From the NCBI RefSeq assembly GCF_002744755.1, contig NZ_KZ319290.1:62001-126000 (forward strand): a DNA stretch of 64,000 nt, written 5' to 3'. Shown here piece after piece: positions 46,312 through 53,513 of this stretch; position 1 is the first letter of the stretch, and each line of letters begins with the position of its first letter. The notes under the pieces are model-generated. The model was given only the letters and a program-made list of their open reading frames with translations, was not told where the DNA came from and did not search any database. A program made the position numbers and the translations under genes. The stretch is from Leeuwenhoekiella nanhaiensis (lineage in GTDB: Bacteria; Bacteroidota; Bacteroidia; Flavobacteriales; Flavobacteriaceae).

Positions 46312-48837
46312 TTAGAAATTGATTCGCAGCGAAGCATTTGGCGTAAAACCCAGCGAATTGTTCCGAATGGCGAGCGCTCTCGTAGTATCTTCCGGATTTA
46401 CGATGTAGTATTGCTGGATAGGATTTTCGGCATTGAGTACGTTTAAAGCACCCAGGGTAACTTTACCCTGAATGGGCCCGGCCTCAAAACTGTAATTTAC
46501 AGAGGCATCTACACGTAAAAAATCATCCAGATTTTCAGCATTGGGCGAGGCGTAGTTTACAATACGCCCGTTACCCGAAGAGATCGTTTCTACACCCGAA
46601 ATAGGAACCGTGTAAGGCCTGCCGGTATGGTAGGTGGTGCCCAGCGCGATATCCAGGTTCTTTAAGATCGAATAGTTGCCGGCTAAATTGAGAGAGTGTC
46701 TCAAATCGGTATTATTTGGGAATTTATCGGGAATTAGACTTTCGAACTGATAATCATTGGTTGAAAAGGTATAGGTGAGGTAAACGCTGTACTTTTTTTC
46801 GGTTTTATTCAAAATGAATTCAAGTCCTTTAACTTCATAGGAGCCTGAGGTTTTTATAAACTGAAACTGATTCTGAAAACCCTGGTTGGAGGCCGTTATA
46901 CCATCCACATTTTTGTAAAAAGCACTTAGATCAAGCAACCAGCCATTCTTTTTAAATTCCATGCCACCCGAAAATTGCTTGCTGCGTATTAGCGGAATGT
47001 CGTTGTCGTTAGCCAAAATCCATCTACGGTTTTCAACGCCCAGAAAATCTTCTTCAAAATCAATTATTTGAGTTGCGGTCTGGTATTTAAACTCGCCCTG
47101 AGCCTTGAGGGCAACATGGGCTCCCAGTTTTTGCCTGGCGTTAAGCCGGGGCTCGAGTCTCAGTTTTTCAAACTTTTCAAAATACGAAGCTCTCAGGCCC
47201 GCTCTTAAAAAAGTTTTTGAGGATTGAAAGGTTAGATCTGTAAAGGCGCTGTGACTGCGTACCACATCTTTTTGGCGTTGGGAAAATAACGGATTACTCA
47301 CACGAGTACCGTTGCGAATGCCGGTTTCGGTAAATTGGTAGCCATGCAGCCATTCCAGATTTTTACCAATCTGCTGAATACCTTTCAGTTTAATCCCGGT
47401 TTCTAGCACTTCATTTTCCTGCAGTAATTCCTGCTCCGATTCGGTAAAAAATTCGCGGGAATCAATATTGTATTTGGTCAAATAGGCATTTACAAACGTG
47501 GAATAGTTTGCAGACCAGGTTGAGCTTAAGTTTCCGCCTATGGCGATATTTTGCTGATCGAGATTGCTGGTTTTGGTAACATTTGCTGTCGCTGCATTCT
47601 GTTCTGCGTAAAAAAGTTCGTTGCTGATTTGTATAAAACTAACGCGGGCTTTGTGATTTTCATTTAAGTCTACCAAAAGTTTTGCGGTATAGTCGTAGAA
47701 TTTAAAATCAGATTGGGCACCATCCTCTAAGGAGGTGTTGTTTTCGTCTTCAATCTCCGAATCCTGAAAACTGCGTTTAAAATACGCCTGATAGGTGGGC
47801 GTTTGCAGTTGGTCTGCAATAGAATGTCTGCCGGAAAGTTGCAGGGCAACGGCTTTACCTAAGGGGATTTGTATGAAAGCGTCTGCACTTAGTCCGTTAA
47901 GACCTACACCGCCGCTTATTTTGGTGCCGATCTCATTTTCGGTATTCATGCGTATGGTGCTGCTCACTCCGCCGCCGTATTCAGAAGGGGTTCCGTTTTT
48001 TATCACCGAAACTTTTTTGGTGAGATTGGGATTATAAGCCGAGATAAGTCCAAAAAAATGACCGGAATGATACATTACGATATCATCCCACAGCATCAGG
48101 TTTTCGTCCTGAGTACCACCACGTACATTGATGTTGTTGATGCTTTCGTCAATACTTTCCACTCCCGGAAGCACCTGAATGGTTTGTAAAATATCAGGAT
48201 CTACCAGCCCCGGAAGTATGCCAAACTGCTCACTGTTTATAATAAACTGGTCGTCTACGCTTTTTTGCAAACCACGGGTCAAAAAACGGGAAACTACAAT
48301 TTCAGGAAGCTCAAAATCCTGCAGTTTGAGATAGAGTTCTTTACAGTTTCCGCCCTGCGAAATCAAATCAGCGGCTTCTACAATTAAGCGTTCATAGCCC
48401 AAGTAGCTGATTTCAAGCTCTGCACTTGGAGCTATATCACGAAGTTGAAATTGGCCCTCAGAGCCTGAAATACCACCTTGATTGGTGCCTGTTACGCGTA
48501 TTTCAGCCCCGGCTAAAACCGAAAAGTTTGTAGCATCTTTCAGGATAGCGCAGTAGCTTAGCGTGCTGGTTTTTAGCTTAAGTGCAATATAGCGATCACT
48601 TAGTTTTTCAACCTCAAGCGGACTTTTCTCCTGTATATACTCTAAAGCAAGTGTCAGGTTTTCAAAAGTAGCAGATCGTATTTTCAGGTGCTCCAGATCT
48701 TCTGTTTTGTAAGCAAATTTTACGTCAAACTGCGATTCCAGTGTATTTAGAAATGGAATGACTGCTGTTTGTTCCTGAGCTTTCAGACTCAGAAAACCGA
48801 AAAGTACGATCGCAGTGATGTAGATTTTAAGGAGCAT
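46312..48837 (-). CDS. FecA-like TonB-dependent receptor with N-terminal STN-type domain
   Basis: 841 residues. Signal peptide to about 20 (LFGFLSLKAQ); an STN-like signalling domain (about 24-90, FLNTLESQFDVKFAYKTEDL), a carboxypeptidase-D-like domain (about 95-170, AGAEIRVTGTNQGGISGSEG), a plug (about 200-310, NNINVRGGTQDENLMLWDDI), and a barrel ending in ASLRINF. STN domains pass a ligand signal to a FecR anti-sigma factor, and fecR is directly upstream with an 11-base overlap, fecI before that. So it is a transport-and-signalling receptor; iron chelate or other ligand cannot be decided. It is shorter than the SusC proteins and has no SusD partner. Confidence 0.93.
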   Translation of the reverse strand: MLLKIYITAIVLFGFLSLKAQEQTAVIPFLNTLESQFDVKFAYKTEDLEHLKIRSATFENLTLALEYIQEKSPLEVEKLSDRYIALKLKTSTLSYCAILKDATNFSVLAGAEIRVTGTNQGGISGSEGQFQLRDIAPSAELEISYLGYERLIVEAADLISQGGNCKELYLKLQDFELPEIVVSRFLTRGLQKSVDDQFIINSEQFGILPGLVDPDILQTIQVLPGVESIDESINNINVRGGTQDENLMLWDDIVMYHSGHFFGLISAYNPNLTKKVSVIKNGTPSEYGGGVSSTIRMNTENEIGTKISGGVGLNGLSADAFIQIPLGKAVALQLSGRHSIADQLQTPTYQAYFKRSFQDSEIEDENNTSLEDGAQSDFKFYDYTAKLLVDLNENHKARVSFIQISNELFYAEQNAATANVTKTSNLDQQNIAIGGNLSSTWSANYSTFVNAYLTKYNIDSREFFTESEQELLQENEVLETGIKLKGIQQIGKNLEWLHGYQFTETGIRNGTRVSNPLFSQRQKDVVRSHSAFTDLTFQSSKTFLRAGLRASYFEKFEKLRLEPRLNARQKLGAHVALKAQGEFKYQTATQIIDFEEDFLGVENRRWILANDNDIPLIRSKQFSGGMEFKKNGWLLDLSAFYKNVDGITASNQGFQNQFQFIKTSGSYEVKGLEFILNKTEKKYSVYLTYTFSTNDYQFESLIPDKFPNNTDLRHSLNLAGNYSILKNLDIALGTTYHTGRPYTVPISGVETISSGNGRIVNYASPNAENLDDFLRVDASVNYSFEAGPIQGKVTLGALNVLNAENPIQQYYIVNPEDTTRALAIRNNSLGFTPNASLRINF

Positions 48838-49744
48838 CGGGCGAAATTTTTACCACAGCATCTTTAATCTCGTAGCTGAGGTTGAGCGGGATGCAAACCG
48901 ATTGAAGCGCCAGTTGCAGGTCAGTATTGCTAAAGCCTCCTGAATACAGTTGCCTGGTGTCTACCGCAGAAGCTTCGATTTCAATATCAAATTGGCGTTG
49001 CATTTCTTCAAAAACCAGCTCAAGCGGTACAGCATCAAAAAGGCTTTCCTTGTCTAACCAGGCCGGTTTGGCATCAGTAAGACCCGTGATTTTTTCACCT
49101 GTACCATTTAAAAAACGATAGCGTTCTCCCGGTTCTAAAATAAGGCTGTCTGTCGCCCGGGTAACGCTAACCCTTCCTTCATAACAATGTACTTCAAAGT
49201 ACGAATCGCGCTCTTTTACATTGAATTGCGTCCCCAAAACCTGCACATCACCCGCTGAGGTGTGAACGGTGAATTTTTTTCCTTTGGTGACCTTAAAAAA
49301 AGCTTCGCCATTCAGGTTGACTTTTCGGTTTCCGGTGTCCCAGTTTTTTTCGTTTATAGTTAAGGAACTGCCTGCGTTTAGAATGACTTCAGAGTCATCG
49401 GGCAGTTGGGTTTGAGCAATCTCGCCAAAGCCGGTTTTCGTGTCAATTCCGTCAGAGCCCAAAAAGAACCAGGTAGAGATTAGCACGGCCACCACTGCTG
49501 CAGCGGCATAGCGCACCCAGCCAAAGTTCGGTTTGATTACTTTAGGCTCTTTTTTCACCGATTGCAGACGCTTCTCAAGATCCTGATAGCTTTGCTCGGT
49601 ATCCAGAAGTTCGGATTTGAGCTCCTTTGAAAAGTCGGCAATTTTAGCATAAGCCTTGTAATCTTCGGTTTTCTTGAATGCTTCCAGCTCTTCGGGCGTT
49701 AAGTCACCGTTTAACCATTTTAATATGAGCTTTTCGTTTTTCAT
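48827..49744 (-). CDS. fecR: FecR-family anti-sigma factor
   Basis: 305 residues from the ATG at 49744 (MKNEKLILKWLNGDLTPEEL). A TTG 10 codons upstream is in frame but lies inside the promoter motif. The N-terminal cytoplasmic part would hold FecI; one membrane helix follows (YAAAAVVAVLISTWFFLG, about 77-95); the periplasmic FecR domain has GEAFFKVTKGKKFTVHTSAG and LGTQFNVKERD, and a C-terminal STN-like domain (about 230-300, SLFDAVPLELVFEEMQRQFD). It relays the receptor state to the sigma factor. Overlap of 11 bases with the receptor gene implies coupled translation. Confidence 0.94.
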   Translation of the reverse strand: MKNEKLILKWLNGDLTPEELEAFKKTEDYKAYAKIADFSKELKSELLDTEQSYQDLEKRLQSVKKEPKVIKPNFGWVRYAAAAVVAVLISTWFFLGSDGIDTKTGFGEIAQTQLPDDSEVILNAGSSLTINEKNWDTGNRKVNLNGEAFFKVTKGKKFTVHTSAGDVQVLGTQFNVKERDSYFEVHCYEGRVSVTRATDSLILEPGERYRFLNGTGEKITGLTDAKPAWLDKESLFDAVPLELVFEEMQRQFDIEIEASAVDTRQLYSGGFSNTDLQLALQSVCIPLNLSYEIKDAVVKISPDAP

Positions 49745-49766
49745 TATTCTTGCTTGTGGGCATCTG

Positions 49767-49798
49767 TAAGACAACTAAATACCGTTTTACCCTACCCT
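49767..49798 (-). promoter_or_regulatory. Candidate ECF promoter upstream of fecR
   Basis: On the minus strand: AGGGTAGGGTAAAA (49798-49785), 9 bases, GTTGTCTTA (49775-49767). The same two blocks with the same 9-base spacing occur before the divergent lipoprotein gene (50385-50416). The arrangement fits ECF -35 and -10 elements (GTC-containing -10). It lies after the fecI stop, so fecR and the receptor can be transcribed separately from fecI. Confidence 0.72.
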
Positions 49799-49805
49799 TA
49801 ATTTG

Positions 49806-50324
49806 TTAAATATTTGGAATTTGTTCACGAAGGCTTGCCAAAGCCTGGCTCATACGCTTTTCTACGGCTTTGACAGAGAGGTCTAGAGTTTCGGCAATCT
49901 CGCGGTATTTCTTACCGTCTATACGGTTCATTAAAAAAACTTCGCGTTGAGCTTCGGTTAAATTAGCAATGGCATCGCTTAATTTGGCTTTAAATTCCTT
50001 TTCTTCTAAAATATATTCGGGATCCTGAAAAGACCGGTTTTCCTTAGTGTTATTTTTTTCGTAATTGAGCATCACTTTTTGATGCTTCACCGCATTTAGG
50101 AAAAGGTTGTTTATGGTGGTAAACAGGTAGGTTTTCGCTTTGCTTAAATTAATATCTGCACAATTTTGCCATATTTTTACGAAAGCCTCCTGCGTGAGAT
50201 CAAGCGCCTGTGCCTCATCTCCACACTTATAAAGGGCAAAGTTTTTAGCGCCCTGTACATAGGAGGTGTAAAAAGCTTTGTAAGTTGGCTCCTTACATAA
50301 ATTTTCTGAGTCGCTGTTTTTCAA
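49806..50324 (-). CDS. ECF sigma factor, FecI type
   Basis: 172 residues. Region 2 is visible in ALDLTQEAFVKIWQNCAD and KAKTYLFTTINNLFLNAV (about 40-75). Region 4 is NLTEAQREVFLMNRIDGKKY and REIAETLDLSVKAVEKRMSQ (about 115-165), with the helix-turn-helix for the -35 element. No ATG is available before region 2; the first codon is TTG at 50324-50322. Low initiation efficiency would keep the sigma factor scarce. Followed by fecR and the receptor: a complete cell-surface signalling set. Its likely targets are the two copies of the shared two-part motif. Confidence 0.93.
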   Translation of the reverse strand: MKNSDSENLCKEPTYKAFYTSYVQGAKNFALYKCGDEAQALDLTQEAFVKIWQNCADINLSKAKTYLFTTINNLFLNAVKHQKVMLNYEKNNTKENRSFQDPEYILEEKEFKAKLSDAIANLTEAQREVFLMNRIDGKKYREIAETLDLSVKAVEKRMSQALASLREQIPNI

Positions 50325-50384
50325 GGGAATTTGCAGGGGTTTGGTATTGTTAAATTTAGTTAAAAATAAAATTTCTGCTTATTT

Positions 50385-50416
50385 AGGGTAGGGTAAAATT
50401 ACGTTGGGTTGTCTTA
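50385..50416 (+). promoter_or_regulatory. Candidate ECF promoter upstream of the acidic lipoprotein
   Basis: AGGGTAGGGTAAAA (50385-50398), 9 bases, GTTGTCTTA (50408-50416). Twenty-three conserved positions in two blocks match the copy before fecR. Start of transcription would be near 50423, and the lipoprotein ATG at 50464. Confidence 0.72.
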
Positions 50417-50463
50417 TTCACGAAAACGAATTAAAACCGAATCGTAATTTTAAATTTAATAAA

Positions 50464-51516
50464 ATGAAAAAACTAAAATCAATTTTGAGCATAGCTGTTT
50501 TGGCAGCTTTTACATTTACTTCCTGCCAGACTGAAGAAAGTGAACTAATCAATGAGGGCGAAAGCACAAACAGTGCTAGCAGCAAAACAGCAGACTTGTT
50601 GGTGCGCAGTTCGGCTTCAGACGGTTCTGATGACGATATTTTAGACGGAATAAGTTGCGCGTCTGTCGTCTACCCCGTAGTAGCAGAAATTAATGGTCAG
50701 GAATATACGTTTACCAATGAAGCTATGCTTTCAATCGTAGTGGAGATTTTTGGAAGCATTAAAGGAGATGATGATTTTGTGGAATTCAAGTTCCCCATCC
50801 AAATGCAATTGAGCAACTACACGGTAGTAACTATTAATAATGAAGATGAGTTTGAAGCATTAAAAGATGCGTGCGAAGATGCTGATGATTCACGTGATGA
50901 CATCATTAAATGTTTAGATATTGACTATCCGGTTACTTTACTCACTTTTGACGCCAGTGCACAGCAAACCGGAAGCGTGGTAATTACCGGAAAGCGTGAG
51001 ATGTACAACTTTATTGACGACCTTGAGGACAATCAGTTCTTTAGTATAGATTATCCTATTACGGCTACGTCAGCAAGTTCAGGTACTATAACCATTACTT
51101 CTGATGCACAACTTGCTCAGGAATTAGAAAGCTGTGAGGCCGAAGATGATGCGCGTGATGAGGCTGAGGATCGTGCCGATGATCTGGAAGATGAACTTGA
51201 AGATATAATGGCTGATGTAAACTTTAGAATTGAGTCTACTTTAAGTACGATGGCTTTTTTGGCAGATTATACTTTTGAGTTTGCCAATGACGGGGAGATC
51301 ATTGTGAGAAATGCAGCTACCGGAATTATTCAGGATGTAGAAGGCGAGTATGATTTTGAATCGGAGACCGAAGTCTTTGTGGAGATCGAATTTGAAGGCA
51401 GTACTATTTTTAGCGTACTTGAGGGTACTTATGAAGTCGTATCTCAAACTGCAACCCGAATCGAGTTACAAAGCACAACAAATGCCGCTTTAAAACTGAC
51501 ACTTTTAAAATCGTAG
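50464..51516 (+). CDS. Acidic lipoprotein with two repeated Cys-containing modules, likely FecI target
   Basis: 350 residues from the ATG at 50464; an upstream TTG at 50404 is in frame but falls within the promoter motif. The signal MKKLKSILSIAVLAAFTFTS is followed by Cys21. Two modules of about 80 residues follow: the first begins CASVVYPVVAEINGQEYTFT and ends LKDACEDADD, the second begins CLDIDYPVTLLTFDASAQQT and ends LESCEAEDD. Each starts with Cys and YPV, contains a second (F/D)YPI- or FPI-type strand and closes on Cys. A very acidic helix (DARDEAEDRADDLEDELEDI) links to a C-terminal beta domain (about 265-350). Function unknown; I infer surface binding, perhaps of metal ions, from acidity and regulation. 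Confidence 0.8.
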   Translation: MKKLKSILSIAVLAAFTFTSCQTEESELINEGESTNSASSKTADLLVRSSASDGSDDDILDGISCASVVYPVVAEINGQEYTFTNEAMLSIVVEIFGSIKGDDDFVEFKFPIQMQLSNYTVVTINNEDEFEALKDACEDADDSRDDIIKCLDIDYPVTLLTFDASAQQTGSVVITGKREMYNFIDDLEDNQFFSIDYPITATSASSGTITITSDAQLAQELESCEAEDDARDEAEDRADDLEDELEDIMADVNFRIESTLSTMAFLADYTFEFANDGEIIVRNAATGIIQDVEGEYDFESETEVFVEIEFEGSTIFSVLEGTYEVVSQTATRIELQSTTNAALKLTLLKS

Positions 51517-51538
51517 ATACCAGGTTGTACTTATACTG

Positions 51539-51563
51539 AAACCCCGTGATTAGCGGGGTTTTC
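51539..51563 (+). terminator. Rho-independent terminator of the acidic lipoprotein gene
   Basis: Stem AACCCCG / CGGGGTT (51540-51546, 51554-51560) with a 7-base loop and a short T-run, 23 bases after the stop. Confidence 0.88.
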
Positions 51564-51599
51564 TTATTGAGATTGGTGCAAAATGGATGAAGTAGAAGT

Positions 51600-51632
51600 A
51601 AAAAAAATGGTTTCCCGATAAGGAAACCATTT
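51600..51632 (-). terminator. Rho-independent terminator of proteorhodopsin
   Basis: Stem AAATGGTTTCC / GGAAACCATTT (51605-51615, 51622-51632). On the minus strand it runs into seven T (51607-51601). It lies 26 bases after the rhodopsin stop and back-to-back with the lipoprotein terminator. Confidence 0.9.
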
Positions 51633-51658
51633 CTCATTTAACGCTAATTAAAAAAGTT

Positions 51659-52399
51659 TTATGCAGCAGCTTTTTTACTACCTGAAGAGCTTACGGCCAA
51701 ATTATAAACAACAAGACCAAAACCAATTTTATTGATGGCATCACCTATGTTGTAGATAACATCCATACTCAGGCCGTCAAAAAGCCCGTCATACCAGCCC
51801 GGAGTTCCTGCCATATATCCTAACGGATAAATTGCCCATCCTACCAGTACAAACCAGCATAAAGTTTTATGTGCTTTTAATACATTTCCACCGGCACTGG
51901 TAGCGAGTTGTTTAGCCTTACCAAGCCAGATGTCGTATACGATGATGAAGTATGCGATACCTGAAATTAAGCCCCATAACCAGGCCTGATCACGAAATAC
52001 AGCTTCTCCCAAATAACCAGTTACCAGCATAATTACAGAAAGAATAATCAAACGCCACATCAGTGAACGTTTTGCTCCGGCAGCTCTAAGAATGAGGAAA
52101 AATTCAACGCACATCAATGGTACAGTCAGAACCCAATCTACATAACGGAAAAATGTTGGGGACTCCCCAAAGCTTTCCCAGTAGCCGCGCATGTAGAAAT
52201 AATGCACTGCGGCAATAAAAGTAATAAGACCAGAAACCAAAATAGACGTCTTCCACTTACGGTCGAAGTCGTTCATTGATAAAAAGAAAAAAGCTGACGC
52301 GGCCATCATAGCCATGCTCCCTACGAAAAATGTAAAGCCGACGTAGTCGTCTGCCGCCATTTTTGAAATTTCGGCGAGAGCCAAAGTAAATGTTTTCAT
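51659..52399 (-). CDS. Proteorhodopsin, light-driven proton pump (green type)
   Basis: 246 residues, seven membrane helices. Helix C reads RYVDWVLTVPLMCVEF: Asp88 (proton acceptor), Thr92 and Glu99 (proton donor) form the DTE triad of proton-pumping rhodopsins, not the NDQ or NTQ triads of ion pumps. Met96 is at the colour-tuning position (105 in the reference protein), which predicts green absorption. His66 in AAVHYFYMRG corresponds to the His near the acceptor, and Lys224 in DAINKIGFGLVVY is the retinal-binding residue. It makes a proton gradient in light. Divergent from blh, which makes its retinal, and followed by its own terminator. Confidence 0.97.
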   Translation of the reverse strand: MKTFTLALAEISKMAADDYVGFTFFVGSMAMMAASAFFFLSMNDFDRKWKTSILVSGLITFIAAVHYFYMRGYWESFGESPTFFRYVDWVLTVPLMCVEFFLILRAAGAKRSLMWRLIILSVIMLVTGYLGEAVFRDQAWLWGLISGIAYFIIVYDIWLGKAKQLATSAGGNVLKAHKTLCWFVLVGWAIYPLGYMAGTPGWYDGLFDGLSMDVIYNIGDAINKIGFGLVVYNLAVSSSGSKKAAA

Positions 52400-52413
52400 A
52401 GCAAAATATTTTT

Positions 52414-52445
52414 TTGTTTAACTAAATTTAAAAATAGTTAAACAA
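52414..52445. promoter_or_regulatory. Perfect 11-bp inverted repeat between proteorhodopsin and blh
   Basis: TTGTTTAACTA (52414-52424) and TAGTTAAACAA (52435-52445) are exact reverse complements separated by 10 bases. Further half-sites of the type GTTAAA/GTTTAA occur at 52458-52473. The repeat lies 15 bases upstream of the rhodopsin ATG. It is a good candidate operator; a light-responsive MerR/CarH-type regulator is possible, but none is encoded in the window. Confidence 0.6.
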
Positions 52446-52508
52446 ACTAAATACGCATTTAACAAAACTTAAACCTTTATTTTGAGTATTTAATAAGAAT
52501 TTCACGGG

Positions 52509-53375
52509 ATGAAAGCAATAATGATAGTTTTGACCTTTTTTGCCTTATGGCTTACCTCGTTTCTTTCGGCTTCCGGAGAAAATGTGTTAGCCATTATTTT
52601 GATCTTGACTATTGGTATTTTGCACGGGTCTAATGACATCAAACTCCTTCTCAATTTGAAGGAAAGTTTTGGCCTCAAGATGAACAAACAGCAGTATCTT
52701 TTACTGTACATAGCAGTTGTTCTCTTGGGGGCTATTTGTTTTTACCTGATACCCCTAGTTACTCTGGTGCTCTTTGTAGGTATAAGTGCCTATCATTTTG
52801 GAGAACAGCACTGGTCTGATAAAGTACATAAGCATTCCAAGTTCTTTATTGGCTACACCACAATCTATGGTCTTTCTATATTTGCTTTACTCTTCTATTT
52901 CAATCAGCCTGAGGTTATTGAGGTTGTCGATGATTTATGCGGATTTCGGCTCAAGCACGCCTTTTTTGCTCCGTTTCTGATCATTAATTTGGGTGTTCTC
53001 TTAATTTTAAGTGCTTTTGGTCATAAAAAATTCACCTGTAATTTTATTCTCGAAGCTTTTTACCTTCTGGTCTTTGGCCTCATTTTTAGCATTGCTCCCT
53101 TAATTTTAGGTTTTGCACTCTACTTTACAATTTGGCACAGCTTACCTTCTTTAAACGATCAAATCAAGTTCCTATACGGGGATATTTCTAAAGAATCATT
53201 ATTCAAGTACCTTACAAATTCGCTGGTTTACTGGTTTAGCGCTCTTTTGGGGCTTTTGGCGATTTACTATATAATAGGAAGTGATGATTCACTTTTTCTT
53301 CCGGTTTTATTTTCATTTCTGGCGGCAATTACCTTTCCCCACGTTTTTGTAATTGAGCAAATTGAACGGGAGTAA
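52509..53375 (+). CDS. blh: Beta-carotene 15,15'-dioxygenase, Brp/Blh family
   Basis: 288 residues, integral membrane protein with 7-8 helices. It cleaves beta-carotene to two retinal molecules. Family residues: the His in GILHGSNDIKLL, the pair in SAYHFGEQHW, FTIWHSLPSL, and the C-terminal FPHVFVIEQI, which supply the His ligands of the non-haem iron. Divergent from proteorhodopsin, 109 bases apart, forming the minimal photosystem apart from carotenoid synthesis genes, which are not in the window. Confidence 0.95.
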   Translation: MKAIMIVLTFFALWLTSFLSASGENVLAIILILTIGILHGSNDIKLLLNLKESFGLKMNKQQYLLLYIAVVLLGAICFYLIPLVTLVLFVGISAYHFGEQHWSDKVHKHSKFFIGYTTIYGLSIFALLFYFNQPEVIEVVDDLCGFRLKHAFFAPFLIINLGVLLILSAFGHKKFTCNFILEAFYLLVFGLIFSIAPLILGFALYFTIWHSLPSLNDQIKFLYGDISKESLFKYLTNSLVYWFSALLGLLAIYYIIGSDDSLFLPVLFSFLAAITFPHVFVIEQIERE

Positions 53376-53378
53376 ATC

Positions 53379-53409
53379 TTTAAACTCAGACCTAAAATCA
53401 TTAAATTTG
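53379..53409 (+). promoter_or_regulatory. Likely ffh promoter
   Basis: TTTA (53379-53382), 19 bases, TAAATTTG (53402-53409): close match to TTTG-N19-TAnnTTTG. It begins 4 bases after the blh stop. A hairpin TTCCAC-AAA-GTGGAA (53416-53430) lies at the expected 5' end of the roughly 100-base leader. Confidence 0.7.
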
Positions 53410-53513
53410 CAGCCCTTCCACAAAGTGGAAAGCCGCACGGTTGCCAGCAGCTGTGTTTTTAAAGTTCAACACCAAAACTCTTGCAGGTCAAGAGCATATT
53501 TAGAATACAAGCT

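Noticed and set aside
50404-50463. Longer lipoprotein start (TTG at 50404)
   Set aside because: It lies between the two blocks of the candidate promoter, and the ATG at 50464 gives a correct lipoprotein signal peptide.
52402-52409. ATATTTTG as -7 element of proteorhodopsin
   Set aside because: It ends only 3 bases before the ATG, so transcription would begin inside the coding sequence.
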